Below are positions 1-9,138 of a DNA stretch of 64,000 nucleotides, in pieces. The stretch's first letter is position 1, and every line of letters begins with the position of its first letter. The stretch comes from Herbinix sp. Lineage in GTDB: Bacteria > Bacillota > Clostridia > Lachnospirales > Lachnospiraceae. The stretch spans positions 16,456-80,455 of the forward strand of contig JAQUYQ010000002.1 in NCBI GenBank assembly GCA_028691795.1. Direction: 5' to 3'. The position numbers and the translations under genes are program-made. Below the pieces are notes generated by a model. It worked only from the letters and a program-made list of their open reading frames with translations, had not been told where the DNA came from and did no database searches.

Positions 1-24
1 TCCCCTTTTTAGTAACCCACCTGC

Positions 25-188
25 TAGTACAACGAATATAAATTAACGAGCCATTATGCTGGTCTAAATCTCCGATAACACCAGTCACCAAGCCCCGGCG
101 TAGCACCACTACACCTGCGTTTGTGAATAGGAGCTCTTGAAGATATATCCTCAGCCTAATAGCCAGTTATTTATTATTCATTGTACTA
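25..188 (-). ncRNA. Candidate structured RNA, family not assigned
   Basis: Positions 25-38 and 175-188 form a 14-base closing helix. A second long helix lies just inside it (about 45-63 with 148-166). At several positions the pairs are G-U when read on the minus strand but would be C-A mismatches on the plus strand, so the RNA is probably made leftwards with its 5' end near 188. The interior holds at least one more short hairpin (GGTGTAG/CTACGCC on the minus strand) and a CTCC/GGGG pairing. There is no convincing ORF. It could be a riboswitch-type leader of a gene left of the window or a free-standing RNA (raiA-motif or 6S-like RNA are candidates). I could not match a family from memory. Confidence 0.5.
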
Positions 189-258
189 TTGATGGCAGGT
201 ATTTTTTTATGTTCAAATTTTTTATGAATAGATAGAAATGATTCGATAGTCCTTTTTA

Positions 259-287
259 TTGACAAGCGTTTTATGGTGTCATATTAT
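259..287 (+). promoter_or_regulatory. Sigma-A promoter of dnaE
   Basis: A perfect TTGACA at 259-264 is followed after 17 bases by TATTAT at 282-287. Transcription would start near 294 and leave a leader of about 90 bases before the dnaE start at 383. It points away from the RNA at 25-188. Confidence 0.75.
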
Positions 288-382
288 AAATTTATATGAA
301 TTTAAATCAGAAAAATAAATTATCTTGTGTTAAGCACCTATAGTATACATAATTTAAAAAGATTAAGGGAAGGAGGAGCAGC

Positions 383-3300
383 ATGAATTTTACACATTTG
401 CATGTGCATACGGAATATAGTCTGTTGGACGGGTCAAGTAAGATTAAGGAATTGGTTCACCGTGCCAAGGAGCTGGGCATGGATAGTCTTGCGATTACTG
501 ACCACGGCGTTATGTATGGAGTAATCGATTTTTATAAAGCCTGCTTAGCAGAAGGAATTAAGCCAATAATAGGCTGCGAGGTTTATGTCGCTCCAAATTC
601 TAGATTTGACCGGGAAATTGGTACATCGGATGGGCGTTATCACCACCTTGTCCTATTGGCTGAGAGTAATACTGGATATCAGAATTTGATGAAGATCGTT
701 TCTAAAGGTTTTCTCGAAGGCTTTTATTATAAACCAAGGGTTGATTATGAGGTCCTTACGAAGTACAGCGAGGGTATCACAGCACTAAGTGCGTGTCTTG
801 CAGGAGAGGTTGCAGGTAATCTGTTAAAAGGCTTTTATGCAGAAGCGAAGAATGCAGCGATAAAGCTTCAAAGTATTTACGGTGAGGGACATTTTTTCCT
901 GGAACTCCAGGATCATGGCATGCAGGAACAGAAGACTGCAAATCAGGGGATATTAAGACTTGCGAGTGAAACCGGAATTAAGCTGGTTGCGACGAATGAT
1001 GTTCATTATACTTTTGCTGAGGATGTAGATCCACATGATATCCTTCTCTGTATTCAGACTCAGAAAAAGGTAGCCGATGAGAACCGAATGCGTTATGAGG
1101 GTGGGCAGTATTTTCTAAAATCACCCGAAGAGATGCTTACTGTTTTTCCTTATGCAAAGGAAGCCTTAGAAAATACATATGAAATAGCACAGCGTTGTAA
1201 TGTAACGATCACCTTTGGTGAGTATAAATTACCGTTATATCCGGTACCGGTGCAGTTTACAGCGTTTGAATATCTGAATAAATTATGCAGGGATGGCTTG
1301 CAAGAGCGATATCATCCAATCGATAAGGATTTGTGGGAGCGGCTGGATTATGAGCTTGATACGATTCGAAGTATGGGATTTGTTGATTATTTTTTAATCG
1401 TTTGGGATTTTATTAAGTATGCAAGAGATAATAACATTATAGTTGGACCGGGAAGAGGAAGTGCTGCAGGCTCTATCGTTTCTTATTCCCTTGGAATCAC
1501 CGATATTGATCCGATTAAATATAATCTGTTATTTGAACGATTTTTAAACCCACAACGTCTGACAATGCCCGATATTGATATCGACTTCTGTTTCGAGAGA
1601 AGGCAGGAGGTTATTGATTATGTTGCCTTAAAATACGGTAAAGATAAGGTGGTTCAGATTGTTACCTTCGGAACGATGGCAGCAAGGGGAGTAATCCGTG
1701 ATGTTGGAAGGGCTCTTGATTTATCCTACGCACAGGTGGATACGATAGCGAAAATGATACCGACTGAGCCTGGAATAACAATAGAAAAGGCAATGCTGGC
1801 TAACAAAGAACTAAACCAGCTGTATGAAAGCAATTCGGAGGTTAAGTATCTGATTGATATGTCCAAAAGACTGGAGGGTCTGCCAAGGCATACTTCGATG
1901 CATGCTGCCGGGGTTGTAATTGGTAAGACAAGTATCGATGAATATGTCCCACTATCTCGATCCTCCGATGAATCAATCACAACTCAGTTTACAATGACAA
2001 CGCTTGAGGAATTAGGGCTTCTGAAAATGGACTTTCTTGGACTTCGGACCCTTACCGTTATTCAGAATGCAGAAGCGTTGGTGAATAAAAGAAAAGATGC
2101 ATTGAATAAGTTTGATATTAAAAAGATAGATTATAATGATGGAAAAGTATATGATCTGGTTTCATCAGGCAAAACAGAAGGCATATTCCAGTTGGAAAGT
2201 GCTGGTATGAAGAGCTTTATGAAGGAATTAAAACCACGTACCCTGGAGGATATCATTGCAGGAATTGCACTGTACCGCCCGGGACCAATGGATTTCATAC
2301 CCAAGTACATTAAGGGAAAGAATGAAACAGACAAGATTGTATATGAATGTCCGCAGTTAGAACCAATTTTATCTCCAACCTATGGCTGTATTGTTTATCA
2401 GGAACAGGTTATGCAGATCGTTCGTGATCTTGCAGGTTACAGTTTTGGCCGTAGTGATCTTGTACGCCGTGCCATGTCAAAGAAAAAAGAATCGGTTATG
2501 ATAAAGGAACGTCAAACCTTTGTTTATGGTAACGCAGAAGAAGGGGTTGTCGGCTGTATCGGCAATGGTATACCGGAGGTAGTAGCAAACCATATCTTTG
2601 ATGAAATGATGGATTTTGCGAAGTACGCCTTCAATAAGTCCCATGCAGCAGCTTATGCGGTCGTTTCCTATGAAACAGCTTATTTAAAATGCTATTATCC
2701 GGTAGAATTTATGGCAGCTCTAATGACCTCCGTAATCGATAATCCCGGAAAAGTATCCGAATATATTTATACCTGCAGACAGATGAATATAGAAATTCTG
2801 CCCCCGGATATTAATGAGGGTGATGCAGTATTTACGGTATCTCATGGCGCAATCCGGTACGCTCTTTCTGCAATCAAAGGTATTGGAAAACCGGTAATTG
2901 AGGCAGTAGTAGCAGAGCGTGAGGAAAATGGACCCTTTCTAAGCCTTAAGGATTTTGCAACAAGATTATCCGGTAAGGAAGTGAATAAGCGAACGATAGA
3001 AAGCTTTGTTAAAGCTGGTGTATTCAGTAATCTCCATTCCAACCGCAGACAGCTGATGATGAGCTATGTTCAAATTCTTGACAATATAGCAGCGGATAAG
3101 AAGAAGTCTCTGACAGGGCAAATGACCTTATTTGATTTTGCCAGTGAAGAGGAAAAACAGGAGTATGAGCCTAATTTACCGGAGGTAAGTGAATACAGCA
3201 AGGAACAACTCTTAGCTTTTGAGAAAGAGGTGCTTGGCATCTATGTCAGCGGTCATCCACTGGAGGCATATGAGAATCGGATTAATAAAAATGTAACAGC

Positions 3301-3871
3301 GAACTCCAACGACTTTGCATTGGAGGAAGAAACAAATAAACCTAAGGTGATTGATGGAAATTCCGAGATCATTGGTGGAATGATAACTGCAAAGACGATT
3401 AAAACTACAAGAAATAACAGTATGATGGCTTTTATCACCTTAGAGGATTTATTTGGGGTTGTTGAGGTTATAATATTCCCAAAGGATTATGAGAAATTTA
3501 AAACAATGCTTGAACCAGATCAAAAGATTTTTATTCGGGGCAAGGTATCCGTAGAGGAAGAAAAGCCGGCGAAACTCATTTGTCAGGACTTGATACCCTT
3601 TGAGCAGGTACCGCGGGAGGTATGGATTAAATATCAAAACCTGGAGACATTTCTTAAAGATGAGCAGTCCTTATATGCATTATTAGATGAATATGATGGA
3701 ATTGACATGGTAGTCGTCTTTTGCGAGGAAGAGAAGTGCATGAAGAAACTTCCAAAAAGTAGAAGCGTGAAGGCGGATAAAGACTTGATTCAACGGCTTA
3801 CGACAATTTATTCAAAAGAAAATGTGCGAATTACTGAAAAGAGTATTGAAAAACTACGTAAAATAGATTAG
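383..3871 (+). CDS. dnaE: DNA polymerase III subunit alpha (DnaE)
   Basis: Replicative C-family DNA polymerase catalytic subunit of 1162 residues, the usual size of the DnaE1 type. An N-terminal PHP domain opens with HLHVHTEYS. The palm motif PDIDIDF at about 396-402 supplies two catalytic aspartates, and the third is in MDFLGLRTL near residue 550. GPGRGSAAGS at about 355 is the conserved family motif. A C-terminal OB-fold (about 985-1085) binds single-stranded DNA. There is no exonuclease domain, so it is not PolC. GGAGGAG precedes the ATG. pfkA follows 45 bases downstream, an order common in Firmicutes, so the two are probably co-transcribed from the promoter at 259. Confidence 0.97.
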   Translation: MNFTHLHVHTEYSLLDGSSKIKELVHRAKELGMDSLAITDHGVMYGVIDFYKACLAEGIKPIIGCEVYVAPNSRFDREIGTSDGRYHHLVLLAESNTGYQNLMKIVSKGFLEGFYYKPRVDYEVLTKYSEGITALSACLAGEVAGNLLKGFYAEAKNAAIKLQSIYGEGHFFLELQDHGMQEQKTANQGILRLASETGIKLVATNDVHYTFAEDVDPHDILLCIQTQKKVADENRMRYEGGQYFLKSPEEMLTVFPYAKEALENTYEIAQRCNVTITFGEYKLPLYPVPVQFTAFEYLNKLCRDGLQERYHPIDKDLWERLDYELDTIRSMGFVDYFLIVWDFIKYARDNNIIVGPGRGSAAGSIVSYSLGITDIDPIKYNLLFERFLNPQRLTMPDIDIDFCFERRQEVIDYVALKYGKDKVVQIVTFGTMAARGVIRDVGRALDLSYAQVDTIAKMIPTEPGITIEKAMLANKELNQLYESNSEVKYLIDMSKRLEGLPRHTSMHAAGVVIGKTSIDEYVPLSRSSDESITTQFTMTTLEELGLLKMDFLGLRTLTVIQNAEALVNKRKDALNKFDIKKIDYNDGKVYDLVSSGKTEGIFQLESAGMKSFMKELKPRTLEDIIAGIALYRPGPMDFIPKYIKGKNETDKIVYECPQLEPILSPTYGCIVYQEQVMQIVRDLAGYSFGRSDLVRRAMSKKKESVMIKERQTFVYGNAEEGVVGCIGNGIPEVVANHIFDEMMDFAKYAFNKSHAAAYAVVSYETAYLKCYYPVEFMAALMTSVIDNPGKVSEYIYTCRQMNIEILPPDINEGDAVFTVSHGAIRYALSAIKGIGKPVIEAVVAEREENGPFLSLKDFATRLSGKEVNKRTIESFVKAGVFSNLHSNRRQLMMSYVQILDNIAADKKKSLTGQMTLFDFASEEEKQEYEPNLPEVSEYSKEQLLAFEKEVLGIYVSGHPLEAYENRINKNVTANSNDFALEEETNKPKVIDGNSEIIGGMITAKTIKTTRNNSMMAFITLEDLFGVVEVIIFPKDYEKFKTMLEPDQKIFIRGKVSVEEEKPAKLICQDLIPFEQVPREVWIKYQNLETFLKDEQSLYALLDEYDGIDMVVVFCEEEKCMKKLPKSRSVKADKDLIQRLTTIYSKENVRITEKSIEKLRKID

Positions 3872-3916
3872 AATACAGTCATTGTTTAGTTGTTATATTA
3901 AGCGGAGGTTATTATA

Positions 3917-4888
3917 ATGGGAAATGTAAAGACAATCGGTGTGTTAACAAGTGGTGGTGATGCGCCTGGAATGAATGCAGCAATAAGAGCAATCGTTAGG
4001 ACCGCATTAGCAGCAGGACTTAAAGTAAAAGGTATCAGAAGAGGATTTAATGGCTTATTAGAGGAAGACATTATAGAAATGGATTCTAAAAGTGTATCTG
4101 ATATTATCCAAAGAGGCGGTACCATTCTATATACCGCTAGATGTCTTGAAATGCTTAAGCCAGAAGTACAGGACAGAGCTGCTGATATTTGCAGAAAGCA
4201 TGAAATCGATGGCTTAGTAGTTATCGGTGGAGACGGATCCTTTAAGGGAGCTCAGGTGTTAGCAAGAAGAGGAATTAATGCGGTAGGTATTCCGGGAACA
4301 ATTGACCTGGATATTTCCTGCACGGATTATACCATTGGTTTTGATACAGCATTAAATACTGCTATGGAAACCATAGATAGAGTAAGAGATACCTCAACCT
4401 CTCATGAAAGATGCAGTATTATCGAAGTTATGGGTAGAAAAGCTGGATATATCGCATTATGGTGCGGTATTGCGAATGGCGCAGAGGAAATCCTTATTTC
4501 TGAGCGTTATGATTATGATGAGCAGAAGATTATTAACAACATCATTGAAAAACGTAAAACCGGTAAAAAGCATTACATTATTGTAAATGCAGAAGGTATT
4601 GGCGATTCCAACGGTATGGCAAAGAGAATTGAAGCTGCAACCGGTATGGAAACAAGAGCGACAATCATCGGTCATGCACAAAGAGGCGGCAGCCCTACAA
4701 CAAGAGATCGTGTATATGCTTCCATGATGGGTGCAAAGGCTGTCGATTTATTGGTGGCTGGAAGTTCAAAGAGAATTGTTGGTTACAGAGACGGTCAATT
4801 TGTAGATTACGATATTGAAGAAGGATTGGCTATGACAAAGGATATTGATCAATATATGTATGACCTATCGATCAGACTTTCCAGATAA
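3917..4888 (+). CDS. pfkA: ATP-dependent 6-phosphofructokinase
   Basis: Phosphorylates fructose 6-phosphate to fructose 1,6-bisphosphate, the committed step of glycolysis, as a cytoplasmic homotetramer. At 323 residues it has the size of bacterial PfkA. SGGDAPGMN near residue 12 and GGDGS at 104-108 bind nucleotide. The glycine of GGDGS, in place of aspartate, indicates ATP rather than pyrophosphate use. The catalytic loop reads GTIDLD (127-132): both aspartates are kept, but the usual asparagine between them is leucine. MGRKAGYIAL at 172-181 contacts substrate. It follows dnaE and ends at a strong terminator. Confidence 0.95.
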   Translation: MGNVKTIGVLTSGGDAPGMNAAIRAIVRTALAAGLKVKGIRRGFNGLLEEDIIEMDSKSVSDIIQRGGTILYTARCLEMLKPEVQDRAADICRKHEIDGLVVIGGDGSFKGAQVLARRGINAVGIPGTIDLDISCTDYTIGFDTALNTAMETIDRVRDTSTSHERCSIIEVMGRKAGYIALWCGIANGAEEILISERYDYDEQKIINNIIEKRKTGKKHYIIVNAEGIGDSNGMAKRIEAATGMETRATIIGHAQRGGSPTTRDRVYASMMGAKAVDLLVAGSSKRIVGYRDGQFVDYDIEEGLAMTKDIDQYMYDLSIRLSR

Positions 4889-4945
4889 TCGACATAGCAT
4901 ATATAATAATTCGTACTGATAAGTTACAATATACTTCATATTAAG

Positions 4946-4994
4946 CCGGGTATGATCGAAAAATTAAGACTTTCCGATCCTACCCGGACTTTTT
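4946..4994 (+). terminator. Rho-independent terminator of dnaE-pfkA
   Basis: CCGGGTATGATCG pairs with CGATCCTACCCGG around a short A-rich loop, followed by ACTTTTTAT. It ends the dnaE-pfkA unit. Confidence 0.85.
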
Positions 4995-4998
4995 ATAA

Positions 4999-5090
4999 AG
5001 CTGATATTTTAAAGGATTATAATAAACAAGATAATTAACAAGCTGATTTTCTTGTCATGAATAATAACTTTATAATATCAGCTCTTTTTA
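4999..5090. repeat. Inverted repeat with T-run between pfkA and the sigma gene
   Basis: AGCTGATATT at 4999-5008 is matched by AATATCAGCT at 5074-5083, followed by CTCTTTTTA, so it could act as a second terminator. The loop contains CTTGTCATGAA, the inverse of the TTCATGACAAG core seen at 7161 and 51065. The rest of the 4889-5252 gap holds only the terminator before it and the promoter after it. Confidence 0.4.
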
Positions 5091-5160
5091 TGGAACAGTT
5101 TTGTGTTTGAAAGCGTCTAATGAATAACAAGGGAAGATGTTATACATGCTCATTTTGTCA

Positions 5161-5189
5161 TTTACATCATTTGTCTGTCCATGTATACT
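5161..5189 (+). promoter_or_regulatory. Sigma-A-like promoter of the ECF sigma operon
   Basis: TTTACA at 5161-5166 and TATACT at 5184-5189 are 17 bases apart, about 60 bases before the sigma factor start. A GAAAC-type ECF autoregulatory promoter was not recognised. Confidence 0.5.
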
Positions 5190-5252
5190 ATACTGTAGTT
5201 ATGTAATAAAACAGGATGGTATATAAAAGGTATAGTATAGGGGGAGAACAGG

Positions 5253-5801
5253 ATGCAGAAGGATGATCAAAATGACCTCTTGGAAAATTTGCCTGCTTAC
5301 AATATAGAAACCCTAATTCGGCAATATGGCAATGATGTTCTTAGGACGGCATATATGTATGTCAGGGATGTTAACTTAGCTGAGGATATTTTTCAAGATG
5401 TATTTATTAAGGTAAATCAAAAAATTTCTACCTTTGAAGGAAATTCCAGTATTAAGACATGGATTATTCGTATTACAATTAATACCTGTAAGGACTATTT
5501 AAAAAGTGCCTGGAATAAACGTGTCGTACCAATGATGGAATACCAGGAAGACATGGTTGTCAGTGAAACTGACTATGACGATGTAGAAAAGAAGGATACG
5601 AGAGAATTGATACGGAAAACGGTTCTCTCACTTCCGGCAAAATATAAGGACGTTGTACTCTGTGTTTACTTTCAGGAGATGACGATTACCGAAGCGGCTA
5701 ACGCGCTGAACATAGCGGAAGGAACCGCAAAGAGCAGGCTCTCAAGGGCTAGACAAAAGTTAAAATCAGTTCTGGAAGGGAGGATTTCAGATGAGCTTTA
5801 A
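5253..5801 (+). CDS. ECF (group 4) RNA polymerase sigma-70 factor
   Basis: A 182-residue sigma factor with only regions 2 and 4, typical of the extracytoplasmic-function class. Region 2 covers about 20-90 (the AEDIFQDVF segment binds core polymerase and the stretch after STFEGNSS recognises the -10). Region 4 at about 125-178 holds a helix-turn-helix (MTITEAANALNIAEGTAKSR) for the -35 element. A GGGGGAG ribosome site precedes the ATG. The 3' end overlaps the next gene by 11 bases, and that gene encodes a membrane protein with the layout of an anti-sigma factor. The signal sensed is not visible. Confidence 0.92.
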   Translation: MQKDDQNDLLENLPAYNIETLIRQYGNDVLRTAYMYVRDVNLAEDIFQDVFIKVNQKISTFEGNSSIKTWIIRITINTCKDYLKSAWNKRVVPMMEYQEDMVVSETDYDDVEKKDTRELIRKTVLSLPAKYKDVVLCVYFQEMTITEAANALNIAEGTAKSRLSRARQKLKSVLEGRISDEL

Positions 5802-7011
5802 TAAAAATAACAAGAATGCTAAGATTAATAACCCTGAGGATATAAAAAACGGACTGGAGCTTGATATAGATGGCAGAAGCATTAAATCACATCTGGATAC
5901 TTCTTTTGATTTAAATGGAATTCATGTTTCTGAGGATTTGATTAATAGAACGCTTAATGCAATAAAACAGCAGGAAGTAGAACAGCAGGAGACAGCACAA
6001 CAGGATAGTAAGGAAGGTAATGAGAAAGAAATAGTGAAAATTATCCCCTGGAGCAGATATATCAGGCGTATCGTCGGAGTTGCAGCGGCTGTATTAGTTG
6101 TAACGGCAGGTGTGAATTTCATAAGTGGTATGAATAGTAAGAAAGACAGCAGTGAGAATACAGCATTATCCTTATCAGAGGACATCAGCCAAAAGGATGT
6201 AGTAACTTCTGGTACAGAATCAGCCGAATCGTACAAAATGGACAATGGAACGACTGCTGGTATAGAATCGGAAGTACCACAGGCTAAGGCAGAAATATCG
6301 CAAGCCTCCGAGTATGCTTTGTCGCAAGATACATCTGGTACCGATGGGGTAGAAGAGAAAAAACAGACAGAGGAAACAGAGACTTCGAAGGTCACCGCAG
6401 CCGATTCTTCAGTAGATGATATTGCTGCAGCAGAAGGTATAGCACAAACCCCAAATGTAGCTGTTACCGATGCGGCTGGCAAGAATTCTGCGAGCAGGGG
6501 AATGCTGGCAGGAATAGATAATGATGCAGGGTCTACAGAAGCTTCGGATACCACTGAGGATGCGGATTCTGTCAACGCTTCTGCTGCTATTGACAACGAT
6601 AATACCGTACAAGGAATTACTGCAACCTTAGACGGCGAAGACGATGTAAGTTATATAACCTTTCGGGATATTTTGTTATCTGATCCGGAGCAGGTGCAGA
6701 TTTTAAGTATTACCGATGAGATTAACAAAACAGAGATTACATTAACGGACCAGGAGGACATAAAGGATTTCTATTTAATCATGGATCAGCAGCAGTATAC
6801 CAATACAACAATAACTTCGGTTATAAAGAATTATACAGTAGAGGTTGCTACAGCGCAGTCATTGGATGTGTCTTATACCATTGTTATTGGTGATAGTATA
6901 ACAGTAAGTAATCATTCAGGAGAGACAGTTAACCAGAATATCTATAGTGCAGAGAATGAAACATTGCTGATTGGGAATTTAAATGAATTTTATCAAAAAT
7001 ATATTCCTTAA
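5791..7011 (+). CDS. Membrane-anchored anti-sigma factor candidate
   Basis: A 406-residue single-pass protein. The cytoplasmic N-terminus (1-90) would hold the sigma factor, one membrane segment lies at about 94-113, and a long outer region follows. Residues 115-275 are rich in Ser, Thr, Ala, Glu and Asp, like a flexible wall-spanning stalk. A folded C-terminal domain (about 280-406) follows. GGGAGG lies 7 bases before the ATG inside the sigma gene, so the two are translationally coupled. No zinc-binding HxxxCxxC motif was seen, so the family assignment rests on gene position and topology. The substrate sensed by the outer domain is unknown. Confidence 0.7.
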   Translation: MSFNKNNKNAKINNPEDIKNGLELDIDGRSIKSHLDTSFDLNGIHVSEDLINRTLNAIKQQEVEQQETAQQDSKEGNEKEIVKIIPWSRYIRRIVGVAAAVLVVTAGVNFISGMNSKKDSSENTALSLSEDISQKDVVTSGTESAESYKMDNGTTAGIESEVPQAKAEISQASEYALSQDTSGTDGVEEKKQTEETETSKVTAADSSVDDIAAAEGIAQTPNVAVTDAAGKNSASRGMLAGIDNDAGSTEASDTTEDADSVNASAAIDNDNTVQGITATLDGEDDVSYITFRDILLSDPEQVQILSITDEINKTEITLTDQEDIKDFYLIMDQQQYTNTTITSVIKNYTVEVATAQSLDVSYTIVIGDSITVSNHSGETVNQNIYSAENETLLIGNLNEFYQKYIP

Positions 7012-7069
7012 ATTAGAATCTACTGAAATATAAGCGGAATAAGTTAGAAAATTCACTTGTCAGGAATAA

Positions 7070-7120
7070 AAAAGGTTCTTGCAAAGTCTCATAAAAAGGA
7101 GAAAATTGCAAGAACCTTTT
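7070..7120. terminator. Bidirectional terminator hairpin
   Basis: AAAAGGTTCTTGCAA at 7070-7084 pairs perfectly with 7106-7120, with an A-run on one side and a T-run on the other. It can end the sigma operon rightwards and the minus-strand gene at 7244-7549 leftwards. Confidence 0.8.
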
Positions 7121-7160
7121 GCCTTTGAAAATGAATTACCAGTCAAGAATTTCATCTTTA

Positions 7161-7221
7161 TTCATGACAAGTGAATTTATGACAATTTAATTTTAATTTA
7201 AATGTAGGTCAATTCATCTTG
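7161..7221. repeat. Intergenic repeat, copy shared with 51065-51116
   Basis: TTCATGACAAGTGA, then an AT-rich middle, then TAGG..GATTCATCTTGT-like sequence. The same start and end, similarly spaced, recur at 51065-51116. An inverted partial copy (CACTTGTCAGGAATAA) lies at 7053-7070 on the far side of the terminator, so this copy is part of a larger palindrome. Confidence 0.45.
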
Positions 7222-7243
7222 TTTTATTATTTTTCGGAATTAA

Positions 7244-7549
7244 TTAAAGTTCATCCTCAGGAAGTGTTTCGTTATCTTCATTCTCGGAAACTTTATCTGC
7301 TTCATTCTCGGAAGCTTTATCAGCTTCTTTGGAGGAGTTATCTTCTTCATCAATCACTTTTATCGATACATATTCCCTTGAATTATTATCCGCATCATCT
7401 TCCGCATCAAATTCCTCGAAATCGTCTTCAAAATCATCAAAATCATCAGAGGTATCCTTTTTTATGAACTTCTTATAAAAATAATAGGCACCTGCTCCCA
7501 ACGATGCCAGAGCAACAGTACCAAATATTAACTTGCCAAATTTTTTCAT
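7244..7549 (-). CDS. Small membrane-anchored acidic protein
   Basis: 101 residues. A lysine-flanked hydrophobic helix (about 8-25) is followed by a strongly acidic, Asp/Glu/Asn/Ser-rich tail with the repeated words KASENEAD and KVSENED. The shape suggests a one-pass anchor with a disordered charged tail. GGAAAGGAAG stands upstream of the ATG on the minus strand. No family is recognised and no function is proposed. It is transcribed alone, away from its neighbours, and ends at the shared terminator region at 7070-7120. Confidence 0.7.
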   Translation of the reverse strand: MKKFGKLIFGTVALASLGAGAYYFYKKFIKKDTSDDFDDFEDDFEEFDAEDDADNNSREYVSIKVIDEEDNSSKEADKASENEADKVSENEDNETLPEDEL

Positions 7550-7750
7550 TTACTTCAACTTCCTTTCCGTTTTTAATTATAATTATATGCTATTATTCCA
7601 TTATAATTCCGAATTGGAAAAAAATAAAGTAAAAGTTCTATAAACTTGAAAAAATTGGTACGGGATAAAACCCGTAAGTTAGGGGTTAATGTAATTGTTT
7701 TAAGCAATAGAAAAATAGAAAGAAACAATTTTATACAAGGAGGTAATAGA

Positions 7751-8722
7751 ATGGTAAGTATAACAAAGGCGAAGATTTTCAATGAAGAAATCATAAAAAT
7801 GACAAAGCGTGCATTTGGGGAAGCTGTAGAACTTCAAGAGATAACAGAGTTAACAGGGGGGTTTTATAATACTGCATATATGATAAGTTTTAAAGATGGA
7901 CAAAAAGCTGTTCTTAAGGTTTCACCTTTGAAAGCCCTGAAAGTGATGAGATATGAAAAGAACCTTATGGAAACTGAGGTATTTGTTTTAGATAAAATGC
8001 ATTCAATGAAAGGTGTTCCGGTACCGAGAGTTTTGTATTATGACCGGAGTGGAGAAATTACCGACAATGAGTTTTTATTTATGGAGTTTTTATATGGAGT
8101 ACCACTTAATAAGGTACGTGAAGAACTTACAGAGGATCAGTATAATATGATATCATCAAATTTGGCGGAAATTACAAAAAAGATTAACGGAGTAGAAGGG
8201 GAGTATTTTGGATATATTTCTCAAGAAAATAAGAGATTTACTACTTGGTTTGAAGCTTTTTTCTGTATGATAAAAGAGCTCTTAGATGATGCACAAGATG
8301 CTGGGGTTTTACTTCCATTTGAAAATAATAAATTATATAGTATGATCAATAAACAGAGAGAGGTATTAAATCAAGTAAAAAAACCATTACTTGTTCATAA
8401 GGATTTATGGGAAGGAAATATTCTTATAAACCCTAAAACTTTAGAAATTACTGGGATTTTAGATTGTGAACGTGCCATATTTGGAGATGCTTTACTTGAA
8501 CCAATATGTGGTTTCCTATGGGAAAATAAAAGTTTTATGAATACCTATATTGGGAGAGAAATGCTTAATAGAGACGAAAACATTAGATTTGTCCTATATA
8601 AAATATATATAGATCTTATTTCGGTAATTGAATGTACTTTTAGGCAATATCCTGATGAAAATGCAGATAAATGGTCAAGGTTACAGCTTGATGAAGCACT
8701 TCAAAAATTAGTAACACTATAA
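7751..8722 (+). CDS. Aminoglycoside/choline-kinase-like phosphotransferase (APH fold)
   Basis: About 323 residues. The ATG at 7751 is chosen because AAGGAGG lies at 7737-7743; a longer reading frame to the left has no ribosome site. The N-lobe (about 35-85) has AVLKV, whose lysine would bind ATP. The catalytic loop reads VHKDLWEGNILIN, the HxDxxxxN pattern of APH and choline kinases, and the metal-binding segment is ILDCERAIFGD. The family phosphorylates small molecules such as aminoglycosides, choline, homoserine or sugars; the substrate here cannot be read from the sequence. The gene stands alone, with a hairpin about 50 bases downstream. Confidence 0.85.
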   Translation: MVSITKAKIFNEEIIKMTKRAFGEAVELQEITELTGGFYNTAYMISFKDGQKAVLKVSPLKALKVMRYEKNLMETEVFVLDKMHSMKGVPVPRVLYYDRSGEITDNEFLFMEFLYGVPLNKVREELTEDQYNMISSNLAEITKKINGVEGEYFGYISQENKRFTTWFEAFFCMIKELLDDAQDAGVLLPFENNKLYSMINKQREVLNQVKKPLLVHKDLWEGNILINPKTLEITGILDCERAIFGDALLEPICGFLWENKSFMNTYIGREMLNRDENIRFVLYKIYIDLISVIECTFRQYPDENADKWSRLQLDEALQKLVTL

Positions 8723-8773
8723 GAGAGTATGATATATGTAAATTTGCAGAAGGTGCTTGATTACTGGTAGCAG

Positions 8774-8811
8774 GAGCATTTCAAACAATATTGATTAAGT
8801 TTGTAATGCTC
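8774..8811 (+). terminator. Hairpin after the phosphotransferase gene
   Basis: GAGCATTTCAAAC and GTTTGTAATGCTC form 13-base arms with one mismatch and a 12-base loop. The T-run is weak (TTGTTA), so termination is likely but not certain. Confidence 0.5.
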
Positions 8812-9138
8812 TTGTTACGTTAATTATATTGAAATTGCATAGAAAACAATGATATCGAGATAATTAATATTGTGATCTATCAGGAGTTATGCTTGGGTAT
8901 CACATCCTTGAAAAAAATCGTAGACAACTGGGTAATTATAGTGTGCATCCTACCAAAGGTGTAATTATGGATGTATTCATAATTATAAAGAATTGCTAGA
9001 TATGTATGTATAATAAGTTGGTAGAATGTCCAAATTTATATTAATTTACGAATATTACCTTTACTTTTGTTCCTAAATATTTTATGATGAAATTAACTGT
9101 GAGAATTACGTAAATAAGGGAAAGGCAGGAAGTTTATT
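8812..9138. other. Non-coding stretch before the glycosyltransferase
   Basis: No convincing ORF with a ribosome site. A small hairpin with AATTATG/CATAATT arms lies near 8973-8991. No clear TTGACA/TATAAT pair was found. A purine-rich ribosome site (AAGGGAAAGG) precedes the gene at 9139. Confidence 0.4.

Noticed and set aside
5922-6596. Long minus-strand frame opposite the anti-sigma gene (224 residues)
   Set aside because: It mirrors the Ser/Ala/Glu-rich codons of the real gene, has no ribosome site, and would be wholly antisense.
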